From UBA2272 sp034368805 (GTDB lineage: Bacteria; Actinomycetota; Coriobacteriia; Anaerosomatales; Anaerosomataceae), in NCBI GenBank assembly GCA_034368805.1, contig JAXMLJ010000105.1, positions 1-29,716 of the forward strand: DNA of 29,716 nt, in the 5' to 3' direction. A program made the translations under genes and the position numbers. Positions 7,392 to 13,676 of this stretch are shown here, one piece after another. The notes beneath the pieces were generated by a model. That model was given only the letters and a program-made list of their open reading frames with translations, ran no database searches and was not told the origin of the DNA. Each line of letters opens with the position of its first letter. Position 1 is the stretch's first letter.

Positions 7392-8134
7392 GCCAGGCCT
7401 CCCGCAAGCGCGCACGCAACGAGCACGGCTGTCTCGGTCAGCAGGATGGTGGCGCCGAGCACATCGCCGGTGATGCCGCCGAGCCGTCGCACGGACGGTC
7501 CCGGGACGACAAGGGCAACACCGACGCCCAGGAGCGTGACGAGGACGCGGGTGGGACTCGGGGCGACCAGCAGCGCGGCCACCGGCACCAACATCGCCAG
7601 CACCGCGACTGCGGCCGGCCTCTCGGCATAGCGCGCAGCGAGGCCGTGCGACGATGCCGGCGTCCTCCAGACGAGCGCCGCCGCGGCTCCAAACCGTCCG
7701 AGCACCGGCGCGGCTGCGAGCGCCCACCACGACCGGCTCTCCACGATCATCGCGATCGCCGCGACCTCCAGCACGAGCACCAGCACGACCGCGATCACGC
7801 CGAACGCGCCGATCGATGAGTCCCGCATCACCTCGAGACGCTGCTTGGCATCCCCGCGCACGCCGATCCCATCGGCCGAGTCCGCCAAACCGTCGAGGTG
7901 CATGAAGCCCGAGAGCAGCGCCCAGGCGGTCACGATGACAGCCGCGGTCAGCAGCGCGCCAAGGCCGTCGGCCGAGTCGAGTGCGGCGGCGCCGGACGCG
8001 ATCCCCGCCGCGAGCGCCCCAAACAGCCATCCCACCAGCGGGAAGTAGCGTGCAGGATGCTCCCCTTCCCGTCTGCCGATCGGCACGACGGTCAGTAGCC
8101 GTACAGCGGTGAGCATGTCTGCGACCAGCCTCAT
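7388..8134 (-). CDS. cobS: Adenosylcobinamide-GDP ribazoletransferase (cobalamin synthase)
   Basis: Integral membrane enzyme that joins adenosylcobinamide-GDP and alpha-ribazole (5'-phosphate) in the last nucleotide-loop step of B12 synthesis. The 248-residue protein has the family motif HLDGLADSADGIG, then MRDSSIGAFGV, and several long hydrophobic segments that make it multi-spanning. Start ATG 8134-8132 overlaps the cobT stop as ATGA. Its own stop overlaps the start of cobC. Longer open frames extend upstream, but they lie inside cobT and are not coding. Confidence 0.94.
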   Translation of the reverse strand: MRLVADMLTAVRLLTVVPIGRREGEHPARYFPLVGWLFGALAAGIASGAAALDSADGLGALLTAAVIVTAWALLSGFMHLDGLADSADGIGVRGDAKQRLEVMRDSSIGAFGVIAVVLVLVLEVAAIAMIVESRSWWALAAAPVLGRFGAAAALVWRTPASSHGLAARYAERPAAVAVLAMLVPVAALLVAPSPTRVLVTLLGVGVALVVPGPSVRRLGGITGDVLGATILLTETAVLVACALAGGLA

Positions 8135-9225
8135 GCGTCCGCGCGCTCGCTCACGCCGGCCTCGGCGAACGTGGCCATGCCGCTCATCATCGCGCATGCG
8201 GCGCTCATGATGCCGATGGCGAGCGCGCCGCCGGTGCCCTCGCCGAGGCGCATATCGAGTTCGAGCACCGGCGTCAGGCCGAGCGCTTCGAGCGCGACGC
8301 GATGACCGGGCTCGGCGGATAGATGTGACGGGAACAGGTATGCGGCACACGCCGGGCAGATGCGCACCGCGGCAAGTGCCGCCGCGCCGGAGATGTACCC
8401 GTCGGCCACCGCACAGATGCCGGATGCGGCCGCCCCGACGATCACGCCGGTCATGCCGGCGATCTCCAGGCCGCCGAGCGCGGCAAGGGTGCCGAAGGGG
8501 TCGTCGCCGTTCGGCGGGTTCGCCGCCAGCCCGCGCGCAACGACTACGGCCTTGTGTGCGACCCCGGCATCGTCGAGTCCGGTGCCACGACCCACGACGG
8601 TCGCAGGCTCCGCACCGGTGTACGCCGCCACGAGCGCGGCAGCAGGCGTCGTGTTGCCGATGCCCATCTCGCCGGTGCCAACGATCACGACGCCGTTGTC
8701 GGCGAGGTCGCGCGCAAGCCGCACTCCTGTCATGAACGCCGCCGCGGCCTCTTCGCGACTCATCGCAGGGCCCTCGGCGAGGTTCGCGGTGCCCGGGCGC
8801 ACCTTCGCCTGCACGACGCCGGGCAGCGTGCTCGTGTCGGCGAGCACGCCGACATCGGCCACCACCAGCCGCGCGCCGACGTGACCGGCGAGTTGGTTGA
8901 TGGCCGCACCGCCCGCGCTGAAGTTGGCGACCATCTGCCATGTCACTTCGGACGGCCACGGCGAGATGCCCTCGGCGGTCACCCCGTGGTCTCCCGCCAT
9001 CAGCACGATCGCCGAAGGCGAGCCTGCTGGCCGCACGTCGTCTTGAACGGTGGCGACACGCGATGCGATCTCCTCAAGCCTGCCGAGACTCCGGGGTGGT
9101 TTAGTGAGCGAGTCGAGGCGCTCCCACGCGCGCTCGGTGGCGGCAGGGTCGATCGATCGCACCGATGCGATGATCTCGAGCATCTCGCGCTCGATGGGTC
9201 CGGGCGTCGTCACGTGCTGGGCCAT
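8131..9225 (-). CDS. cobT: Nicotinate-nucleotide--dimethylbenzimidazole phosphoribosyltransferase
   Basis: Makes alpha-ribazole 5'-phosphate from nicotinate mononucleotide and a lower-ligand base such as dimethylbenzimidazole. The 364-residue protein shows TKPPRSLGRLEE (41-52), GDHGV (78-82), GTGEMGIGNTT (183-193) and the catalytic glutamate in LGEGTGGA, at residue 329. ATG 9225 follows an AGGAGGT site closely and overlaps the end of cobU by 16 bases. Which base is used cannot be told: no bluB or bza genes for lower-ligand synthesis are in the window, so the base may come from elsewhere in the genome or from the environment. Confidence 0.95.
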   Translation of the reverse strand: MAQHVTTPGPIEREMLEIIASVRSIDPAATERAWERLDSLTKPPRSLGRLEEIASRVATVQDDVRPAGSPSAIVLMAGDHGVTAEGISPWPSEVTWQMVANFSAGGAAINQLAGHVGARLVVADVGVLADTSTLPGVVQAKVRPGTANLAEGPAMSREEAAAAFMTGVRLARDLADNGVVIVGTGEMGIGNTTPAAALVAAYTGAEPATVVGRGTGLDDAGVAHKAVVVARGLAANPPNGDDPFGTLAALGGLEIAGMTGVIVGAAASGICAVADGYISGAAALAAVRICPACAAYLFPSHLSAEPGHRVALEALGLTPVLELDMRLGEGTGGALAIGIMSAACAMMSGMATFAEAGVSERADA

Positions 9226-9779
9226 GCTACCTCCTGCGGGAGTCGTTTAAGGTCGATGGCACGGCCGCTCACCACGAGCCACGCGGCGTCGGCCTTGTCG
9301 ATCAGCGTCCGGTTGGCGCGTCCGAGCGTGTCGCGGAACAGCCTGCCGAGAGGGGTTGGGGGCACGACGCCCCATCCCACCTCGTTGGTCACGACCACGG
9401 TGGGACCGTGCCGTGCCACGAGGGCGCCTATGAGCGCATCGGCGACCCGAGTAGCACGCTCCTCGGCCTCAGATGTCGCGGTCACATCCCCATCGGGCAC
9501 GAGGCTCGCGAGCGAACGGCCGAGGATGGTCCCGAGGCAGTCCACGAGCAGGCACGCCTCCGGATCGACCGCCGAGACCCACGCCGGGTCCTCCCCTACC
9601 TCGAGCACCGCCACGGACGCGGGGCGCTCGGCCCTGTGCGCCGCTATCCTGCGCGTCATCTCGGGGTCGTCGGCCCGACCGCCCACGGCTATCGTGACCG
9701 CGCTGCCGCGTGCCAGCGCGAGCGAGAGCGCCATCGTGGATTTGCCGCTTCTGACAGGCCCGGTGAGAACCGCTATCAT
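9210..9779 (-). CDS. cobU: Adenosylcobinamide kinase / adenosylcobinamide-phosphate guanylyltransferase
   Basis: Bifunctional enzyme that phosphorylates adenosylcobinamide and then attaches GMP. The 189-residue protein begins with P-loop GPVRSGKS (7-14). His48, in RRIAAHRAERP, matches the histidine guanylylated in CobU enzymes, and NEVGWGVVPPTPLGR plus FRDTLGRANR are family signatures. Start ATG 9779-9777 overlaps the rluB stop as ATGA. The B12 genes therefore appear to be translated from the rluB-containing transcript, and no cobalamin riboswitch can fit at this junction. Confidence 0.95.
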   Translation of the reverse strand: MIAVLTGPVRSGKSTMALSLALARGSAVTIAVGGRADDPEMTRRIAAHRAERPASVAVLEVGEDPAWVSAVDPEACLLVDCLGTILGRSLASLVPDGDVTATSEAEERATRVADALIGALVARHGPTVVVTNEVGWGVVPPTPLGRLFRDTLGRANRTLIDKADAAWLVVSGRAIDLKRLPQEVAWPST

Positions 9780-10555
9780 CGCGCACCCCCTGTGACGGCT
9801 CCACGCAACGCGCGAACCTCCTCGTCACGTAACGCGCGTACCGACCCCTGCTCGAGCTTGCCGAGAGTAAGCGGCCCGTACCCGATGCGCTCGAGCGAGC
9901 GGACCGGATGGCCGATAGCCGAGAGCATCCTGCGCACCTGGCGCTTGCGGCCCTCCCGGAGCGTGATCTCCACTCTCGACGCCCGGGAACCCTCGCGCGA
10001 GAGCACGCGGGCGCCGGCCGGTGCAGTGCGGCCGTCGTCCAGATCGATCCCCTCGCGCAGTGAGCGCAGGTCCGCCGCATCGGGCACGCCATCAACACCG
10101 GCGTGGTAGACCTTGGTCACGTGGAAGCGCGGGTGCATAAGGCTGTGGGCGAGGTCCCCGTCGTTGGTGAGCAGCAGCAAACCTGTGGTGGCGAAGTCGA
10201 GTCGGCCCACCGGGAACAGCCGCGGCGCGCCATCAGGGATGTACCGCGCCACGGTGGGCCGCGACTGCGGATCGTCAAGCGTGGTCACGACACCTGCGGG
10301 CTTGTTGAGCATCAGGTACCACAGCGTCGTCGGGGGCTCCACGAGCGCTCCGTCCACCCGGACCTCATCGGCCCCGGCCGTCACCTTCACGCCGAGTCCG
10401 GAGGCGAGCGTGCCGTTCACGCTGACGCGACCGGCGACGATCATCTCCTCGGCGGCGCGGCGTGAGGCCACGCCCGCACGCGAGAGGTACTTCTGCAGAC
10501 GCTCGGGCTCGGCCTCGGGGCCCGTGTCACTCTTCGTCGTCGTCGGGCTCGTCAC
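9776..10555 (-). CDS. rluB: 23S rRNA pseudouridine synthase, RsuA/RluB family
   Basis: Isomerises a uridine in rRNA to pseudouridine, probably in 23S rRNA. The protein is about 259 residues. An S4 RNA-binding domain (about 18-65, starting ERLQKYLSRAGVASRR) precedes the catalytic domain with LNKPAGVV (83-90) and GRLDFATTGLLLLTNDG, in which Asp120 is the catalytic aspartate. The chosen start, GTG 10555-10553, has GAGG 6 bases upstream and overlaps scpB by 29 bases. The open frame extends further but that part is low-complexity out-of-frame scpB. Position after scpA-scpB is the common Gram-positive arrangement. RsuA-type 16S specificity is less likely from context. Confidence 0.9.
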   Translation of the reverse strand: MTSPTTTKSDTGPEAEPERLQKYLSRAGVASRRAAEEMIVAGRVSVNGTLASGLGVKVTAGADEVRVDGALVEPPTTLWYLMLNKPAGVVTTLDDPQSRPTVARYIPDGAPRLFPVGRLDFATTGLLLLTNDGDLAHSLMHPRFHVTKVYHAGVDGVPDAADLRSLREGIDLDDGRTAPAGARVLSREGSRASRVEITLREGRKRQVRRMLSAIGHPVRSLERIGYGPLTLGKLEQGSVRALRDEEVRALRGAVTGGAR

Positions 10556-11174
10556 GCTCGACCTCGTCTTCGGTGTCGTCGTCATCGATGTCAAACGCAC
10601 TGCCCTCGAGGGCGTTGAGCCGTTCGCGGATGGCGCGCTCGGTCTCGGGATCGGGCGCGAACTCCTCGAGCGGTGGCAGCTCGGCCAGGTCCTTGAGACC
10701 GAAACGCTCCAGGAACGTGCGTGTCGTGCCGTAAAGGATCGCGTTTCCCGCGTTGCGATCACGTCCCATCTCCCGGACGAGGCCCTTCTCGATGAGCGAG
10801 GAGATGACCGCCTCACTGTTGACGCCGCGGACGGCGTTGACACCCTGGCGACTCACCGGTTGGTGGTACGCGACGACCGCCAGAGCCTCGAGCGCCGCCT
10901 GGGAGAGCTTGCGGGTGTCCCATGACAGCACGTACTCCTCCACCTGGCTGTGGAACGCAGGGTGCGTGTACAGGCGCCACCCTCCGGCCACCTCGCGCAG
11001 CTGGAAGCCGCGGTCGTCGTCCACGTACTCGGCGGCGAGCGCTCTGAGCGCCGACTCGACCTCCGCGGTGCCGGTCTCCAGGATCTTCGCAAGGCGCGAC
11101 GGGGCGACAGGCTCGTCGGAGACGAACAGCAGCGCCTCGATGGCGCCCCGGAGCGCAGGGTTCTCGCGGGTCAT
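10527..11174 (-). CDS. scpB: Segregation and condensation protein B
   Basis: Non-SMC (kite-type) subunit of the SMC-ScpAB condensin that compacts and separates chromosomes. The 215-residue protein has the two winged-helix repeats: IEALLFVSDEPVAPSRLA near the N-terminus, and LSQAALEALAVVAYHQPVSR followed by VNSEAVISSLIEKGLV in the middle. The C-terminus is a long acidic tail rich in Asp and Glu from about residue 185. That tail is variable in the family. The start overlaps the scpA stop as ATGA, so subunits are made together. Confidence 0.95.
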   Translation of the reverse strand: MTRENPALRGAIEALLFVSDEPVAPSRLAKILETGTAEVESALRALAAEYVDDDRGFQLREVAGGWRLYTHPAFHSQVEEYVLSWDTRKLSQAALEALAVVAYHQPVSRQGVNAVRGVNSEAVISSLIEKGLVREMGRDRNAGNAILYGTTRTFLERFGLKDLAELPPLEEFAPDPETERAIRERLNALEGSAFDIDDDDTEDEVERDEPDDDEE

Positions 11175-11914
11175 GCCTCACCACCTGTCTCGACTATCTC
11201 GATGTCACCGAACTCGAGGGCTTGCTCAAGCCGCACGAGTCCACGCTTGTAGAGTTCGAGTATCGCAAGGAACGTCACGACGAGCTCCTCCACCGATGCA
11301 CCCTCGGCCACCAGCTCGCGGAAGGTCGCGCGCTTGCGTCCGGTCATCATGCGGGCAACGCCCTCCACGTGGAGCTCCAGGCTGATGGGTGCCGAGGCCA
11401 CATGGTCGGCCTCGAGCAGGAAGATGTCGCGTCTGTGGACGAGGTCCGCGCAGATGACGGCGAGCCCGTGGAGCGTGATTCCCTCGAGGTAGTCCGGCAT
11501 GAGCTGTAGGAACGACTCCTCGAGACCGGCCGCGCGAGGATGCATGAGCGCCTCGGACTCGTAGCGCGCCGCGAGTTCCAGGGCCGCATTCTTGAACTGC
11601 TTGTACGCGAGCAGTCGCGCGATCAAGAGATTGCGCGCCTCCTCGGGGGTCATGTCCTCGAACTCGAGCATCTCGATGGGTTCGTCGCGCGGGAGGAGCG
11701 CAGCGGCCTTGATCTCGAGCAGTGTAGCCGCGACCAGCAGGAAGTCGCTCGCCACGTCCAGATCGAGGTCGTCCAGACGCTCGATGTACTCGAGGTACTG
11801 ATCGGTGATCTCGGCGATGGACAGACCGCCGATATCCACCTTCTGCTTGGCCACGAGCTGCAGCAGCAGATCGAACGGTCCCTCGAACGCGTCTGTGCGG
11901 ACCCGGTAGGCCAT
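11171..11914 (-). CDS. scpA: Segregation and condensation protein A
   Basis: Kleisin subunit bridging the SMC heads. The 247-residue protein has the N-terminal kleisin motif FEGPFDLLLQLVAKQKVDI, then ITDQYLEYIERL and DVASDFLLVAATLLEIKAAALLP, and a C-terminal winged helix ending around VTFLAILELYKRGLV. These are the typical ScpA landmarks at the usual length. It starts 3 bases after the trpS stop and overlaps scpB by 4 bases, so trpS-scpA-scpB-rluB look like one transcript. Confidence 0.96.
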   Translation of the reverse strand: MAYRVRTDAFEGPFDLLLQLVAKQKVDIGGLSIAEITDQYLEYIERLDDLDLDVASDFLLVAATLLEIKAAALLPRDEPIEMLEFEDMTPEEARNLLIARLLAYKQFKNAALELAARYESEALMHPRAAGLEESFLQLMPDYLEGITLHGLAVICADLVHRRDIFLLEADHVASAPISLELHVEGVARMMTGRKRATFRELVAEGASVEELVVTFLAILELYKRGLVRLEQALEFGDIEIVETGGEA

Positions 11915-11917
11915 CGC

Positions 11918-12919
11918 CTAGGCGCGTCCGGCGTCTACGTGCATCGCGCGGCGGACTTCGCCCATAAGCGCCTCGACGGCCGGCCGGACCTTGGCTGCGC
12001 CCTCGGCGAGCACCTCCCACGCGTAGCCCGGCTCGGCGGCAAGCGCCATGCGCTTCTCGCGAAACGGCCGCAGGTACTCGTTCAGGTCCTCCACGAGCGC
12101 GCGCTTGTGCGCCACACACCCGCACTCGGCCACGCGGCAGCAGCGATCCCACTCGGCGATGCTGGCGGGATCGCCGACAAGCTTGTGGATCTGCTGGAGC
12201 GGGCAGATGTCGGGGTCGCCGGGATCGGTCTTGAGCTTGCGCGCAGGGTCGGTGACCATGCCCATGACCTTCTTAGCGGTCTCCTCCTCGGTCTCCGACA
12301 GGTAGATCGCGTTGCCGTAGCTCTTGGACATCTTGCGTCCGTCGGTGCCGGGCACGCGCGCGCCCTGCTTTGCGATGAGCGCCTGGGGTTCCGGCAGCAG
12401 ATCGCCGTACTGGGTGTTGAAGCGCCGGACGACCTCGCGTGTGAGTTCCAGGTGCGGCAGCTGGTCCTCGCCTACCGGGACGACGTCGCCGCGCACGATG
12501 GTGATGTCGGCTGCCTGCATGAGCGGGTAGAGGACGAACCCCACGTTGCCGAGGTCCTTGTCGGTGATCTGCTCGCGCTGTTCCTTGTAGCTCGGCACGC
12601 GCTCGAGCCAGCTCATAGGCGTGACCATCGAGAGGTACATCGTGAGTTCGGCGACCTCGGGCACGTCGGACTGGCGGTAGATGACCGAGCGCGCAGGGTC
12701 GATGCCGGCCGCCACCCAGTCGAGCACCATCTCTTCGGTGAACTGCCGGATGGCGTGGGTGTCCTGCCAGTCGCTCGTGAGCGCGTGCCAGTCGGCAACG
12801 AAGTAGTACGCCTCGTAGTCGTCTTGCATCTCGCGCATGCTCAGCAGATTGCCGAACCAGTGCCCGAGCGTCAGGCGTCCGGTGGGCCGATAGCCGGTGA
12901 GCACGCGCTTCTTCGTCAT
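11918..12919 (-). CDS. trpS: Tryptophan--tRNA ligase with a Cys/His metal-site motif
   Basis: Charges tRNA-Trp. The 333-residue class I synthetase has the HIGH-type signature in PTGRLTLGHWFGN (12-24) and KMSKS at 196-200. The segment between KMSKS and the C-terminus carries Cys239, Cys260, Cys261, Cys266, Cys268 and His271. The set Cys239-x21-Cys261-x6-Cys268-x2-His271 resembles the four-cysteine [4Fe-4S] site of Thermotoga-type TrpRS, with the last cysteine replaced by histidine. GAGGAG lies 11 bases before ATG 12919. No T-box or attenuator is visible in the 60-base gap upstream. Confidence 0.96.
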   Translation of the reverse strand: MTKKRVLTGYRPTGRLTLGHWFGNLLSMREMQDDYEAYYFVADWHALTSDWQDTHAIRQFTEEMVLDWVAAGIDPARSVIYRQSDVPEVAELTMYLSMVTPMSWLERVPSYKEQREQITDKDLGNVGFVLYPLMQAADITIVRGDVVPVGEDQLPHLELTREVVRRFNTQYGDLLPEPQALIAKQGARVPGTDGRKMSKSYGNAIYLSETEEETAKKVMGMVTDPARKLKTDPGDPDICPLQQIHKLVGDPASIAEWDRCCRVAECGCVAHKRALVEDLNEYLRPFREKRMALAAEPGYAWEVLAEGAAKVRPAVEALMGEVRRAMHVDAGRA

Positions 12920-12957
12920 CAGGTGCGACGCTCCTCGCCTTGTGAGAACGGATGCAG

Positions 12958-12968
12958 ACAGTCTACCG
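12958..12968 (-). promoter_or_regulatory. Weak candidate -10 region upstream of trpS
   Basis: The minus-strand 11-mer CGGTAGACTGT here is identical to the one over the -10 box of the toxin-antitoxin promoter (6714-6724), and TAGACT also serves in the candidate promoter at 21061-21089. No convincing -35 box is found at 16-18 bases. It may mark an internal start for trpS-scpAB or be chance. Confidence 0.2.
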
Positions 12969-12979
12969 CAGCACTCCCG

Positions 12980-13663
12980 TCACGAGACCCCTGTGAACAG
13001 GCGGAGAAGCGGCCGGACGGTGATGTTGAAGTACTCGCCGAGCGGGCTGAACGGCAGGATGCGCGGCAAGATCATCAGCAGGCCGAAGAAGATGAGGATT
13101 CCGTACTGCTCCACATGGTGGTACGCCTGCAGCGCCTTGTCCGACAGGAACAGCGGCAGCACGCGCGAGCCATCAAGCGGCGGGATCGGGATCAGGTTGA
13201 AGAACATGAGCACCAGGTTGATCTGCGCGAAGAAGTAGAGCGCGTAGAACACCCAGCCGAGGACCGCCATCATGCCGTCCGAGGCCGTGAGCGCGAGCAG
13301 GGAGCCGCCGCCGATCACGACCCGGCATGCGAGGCCCGCGAGCAGCGCAAGCGTGAGGTTGGTCGCGGGTCCGGCGAGCCCGGTGAGCATCATGCCTTTG
13401 CGGTAGTCCTTGTAGTAGCCCGGGTTGATCGGCACCGGCTTGGCGTAGCCGAACACCGGCCCGCCGCCGAACCACAGCAGGAGCGGCAGCAGCACCGTGC
13501 CGAACGGATCCATGTGCTTGATCGGGTTGAGGCTGAGGCGTCCCTTCATCTTGGCGGTGGGGTCGCCAAGCAGGTACGACACATAGCCGTGCGACACCTC
13601 GTGCAGCACGATGGCAGGGACGAACATGGCAAGTTGGAGTACGCCGAGCACGGTTTCGTTCAT
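12980..13663 (-). CDS. Site-2-protease-like intramembrane metalloprotease (M50 family)
   Basis: A 227-residue membrane protein with the zinc-binding motif HEVSH (His21, Glu22, His25) in its first hydrophobic segment. The third zinc ligand is Asp164, in NLIPIPPLDG (156-165). Further hydrophobic segments lie at about 91-115, 130-160 and 185-205. The short form without PDZ or CBS domains is the widespread FwdE/YwhC-like M50 subgroup, for which substrates are mostly unknown. It starts 13 bases after the stop of the upstream nucleotidyltransferase fusion. Neighbouring scpAB and trpS are a common setting for this peptidase in Gram-positive genomes. Confidence 0.92.
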   Translation of the reverse strand: MNETVLGVLQLAMFVPAIVLHEVSHGYVSYLLGDPTAKMKGRLSLNPIKHMDPFGTVLLPLLLWFGGGPVFGYAKPVPINPGYYKDYRKGMMLTGLAGPATNLTLALLAGLACRVVIGGGSLLALTASDGMMAVLGWVFYALYFFAQINLVLMFFNLIPIPPLDGSRVLPLFLSDKALQAYHHVEQYGILIFFGLLMILPRILPFSPLGEYFNITVRPLLRLFTGVS

Positions 13664-13676
13664 GAGACTCCAAGCA

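Noticed and set aside
7392..8030. Upstream extension of cobC, and likewise of cobS, pdp and nuoJ
   Set aside because: In each case the extension runs through the preceding gene in another frame and lacks family similarity; start/stop overlaps give the proper starts.
10556..10843. N-terminal extension of rluB over scpB
   Set aside because: The extra 96 codons are Ser/Arg/Thr-rich out-of-frame scpB sequence; the S4 domain begins shortly after the chosen GTG.
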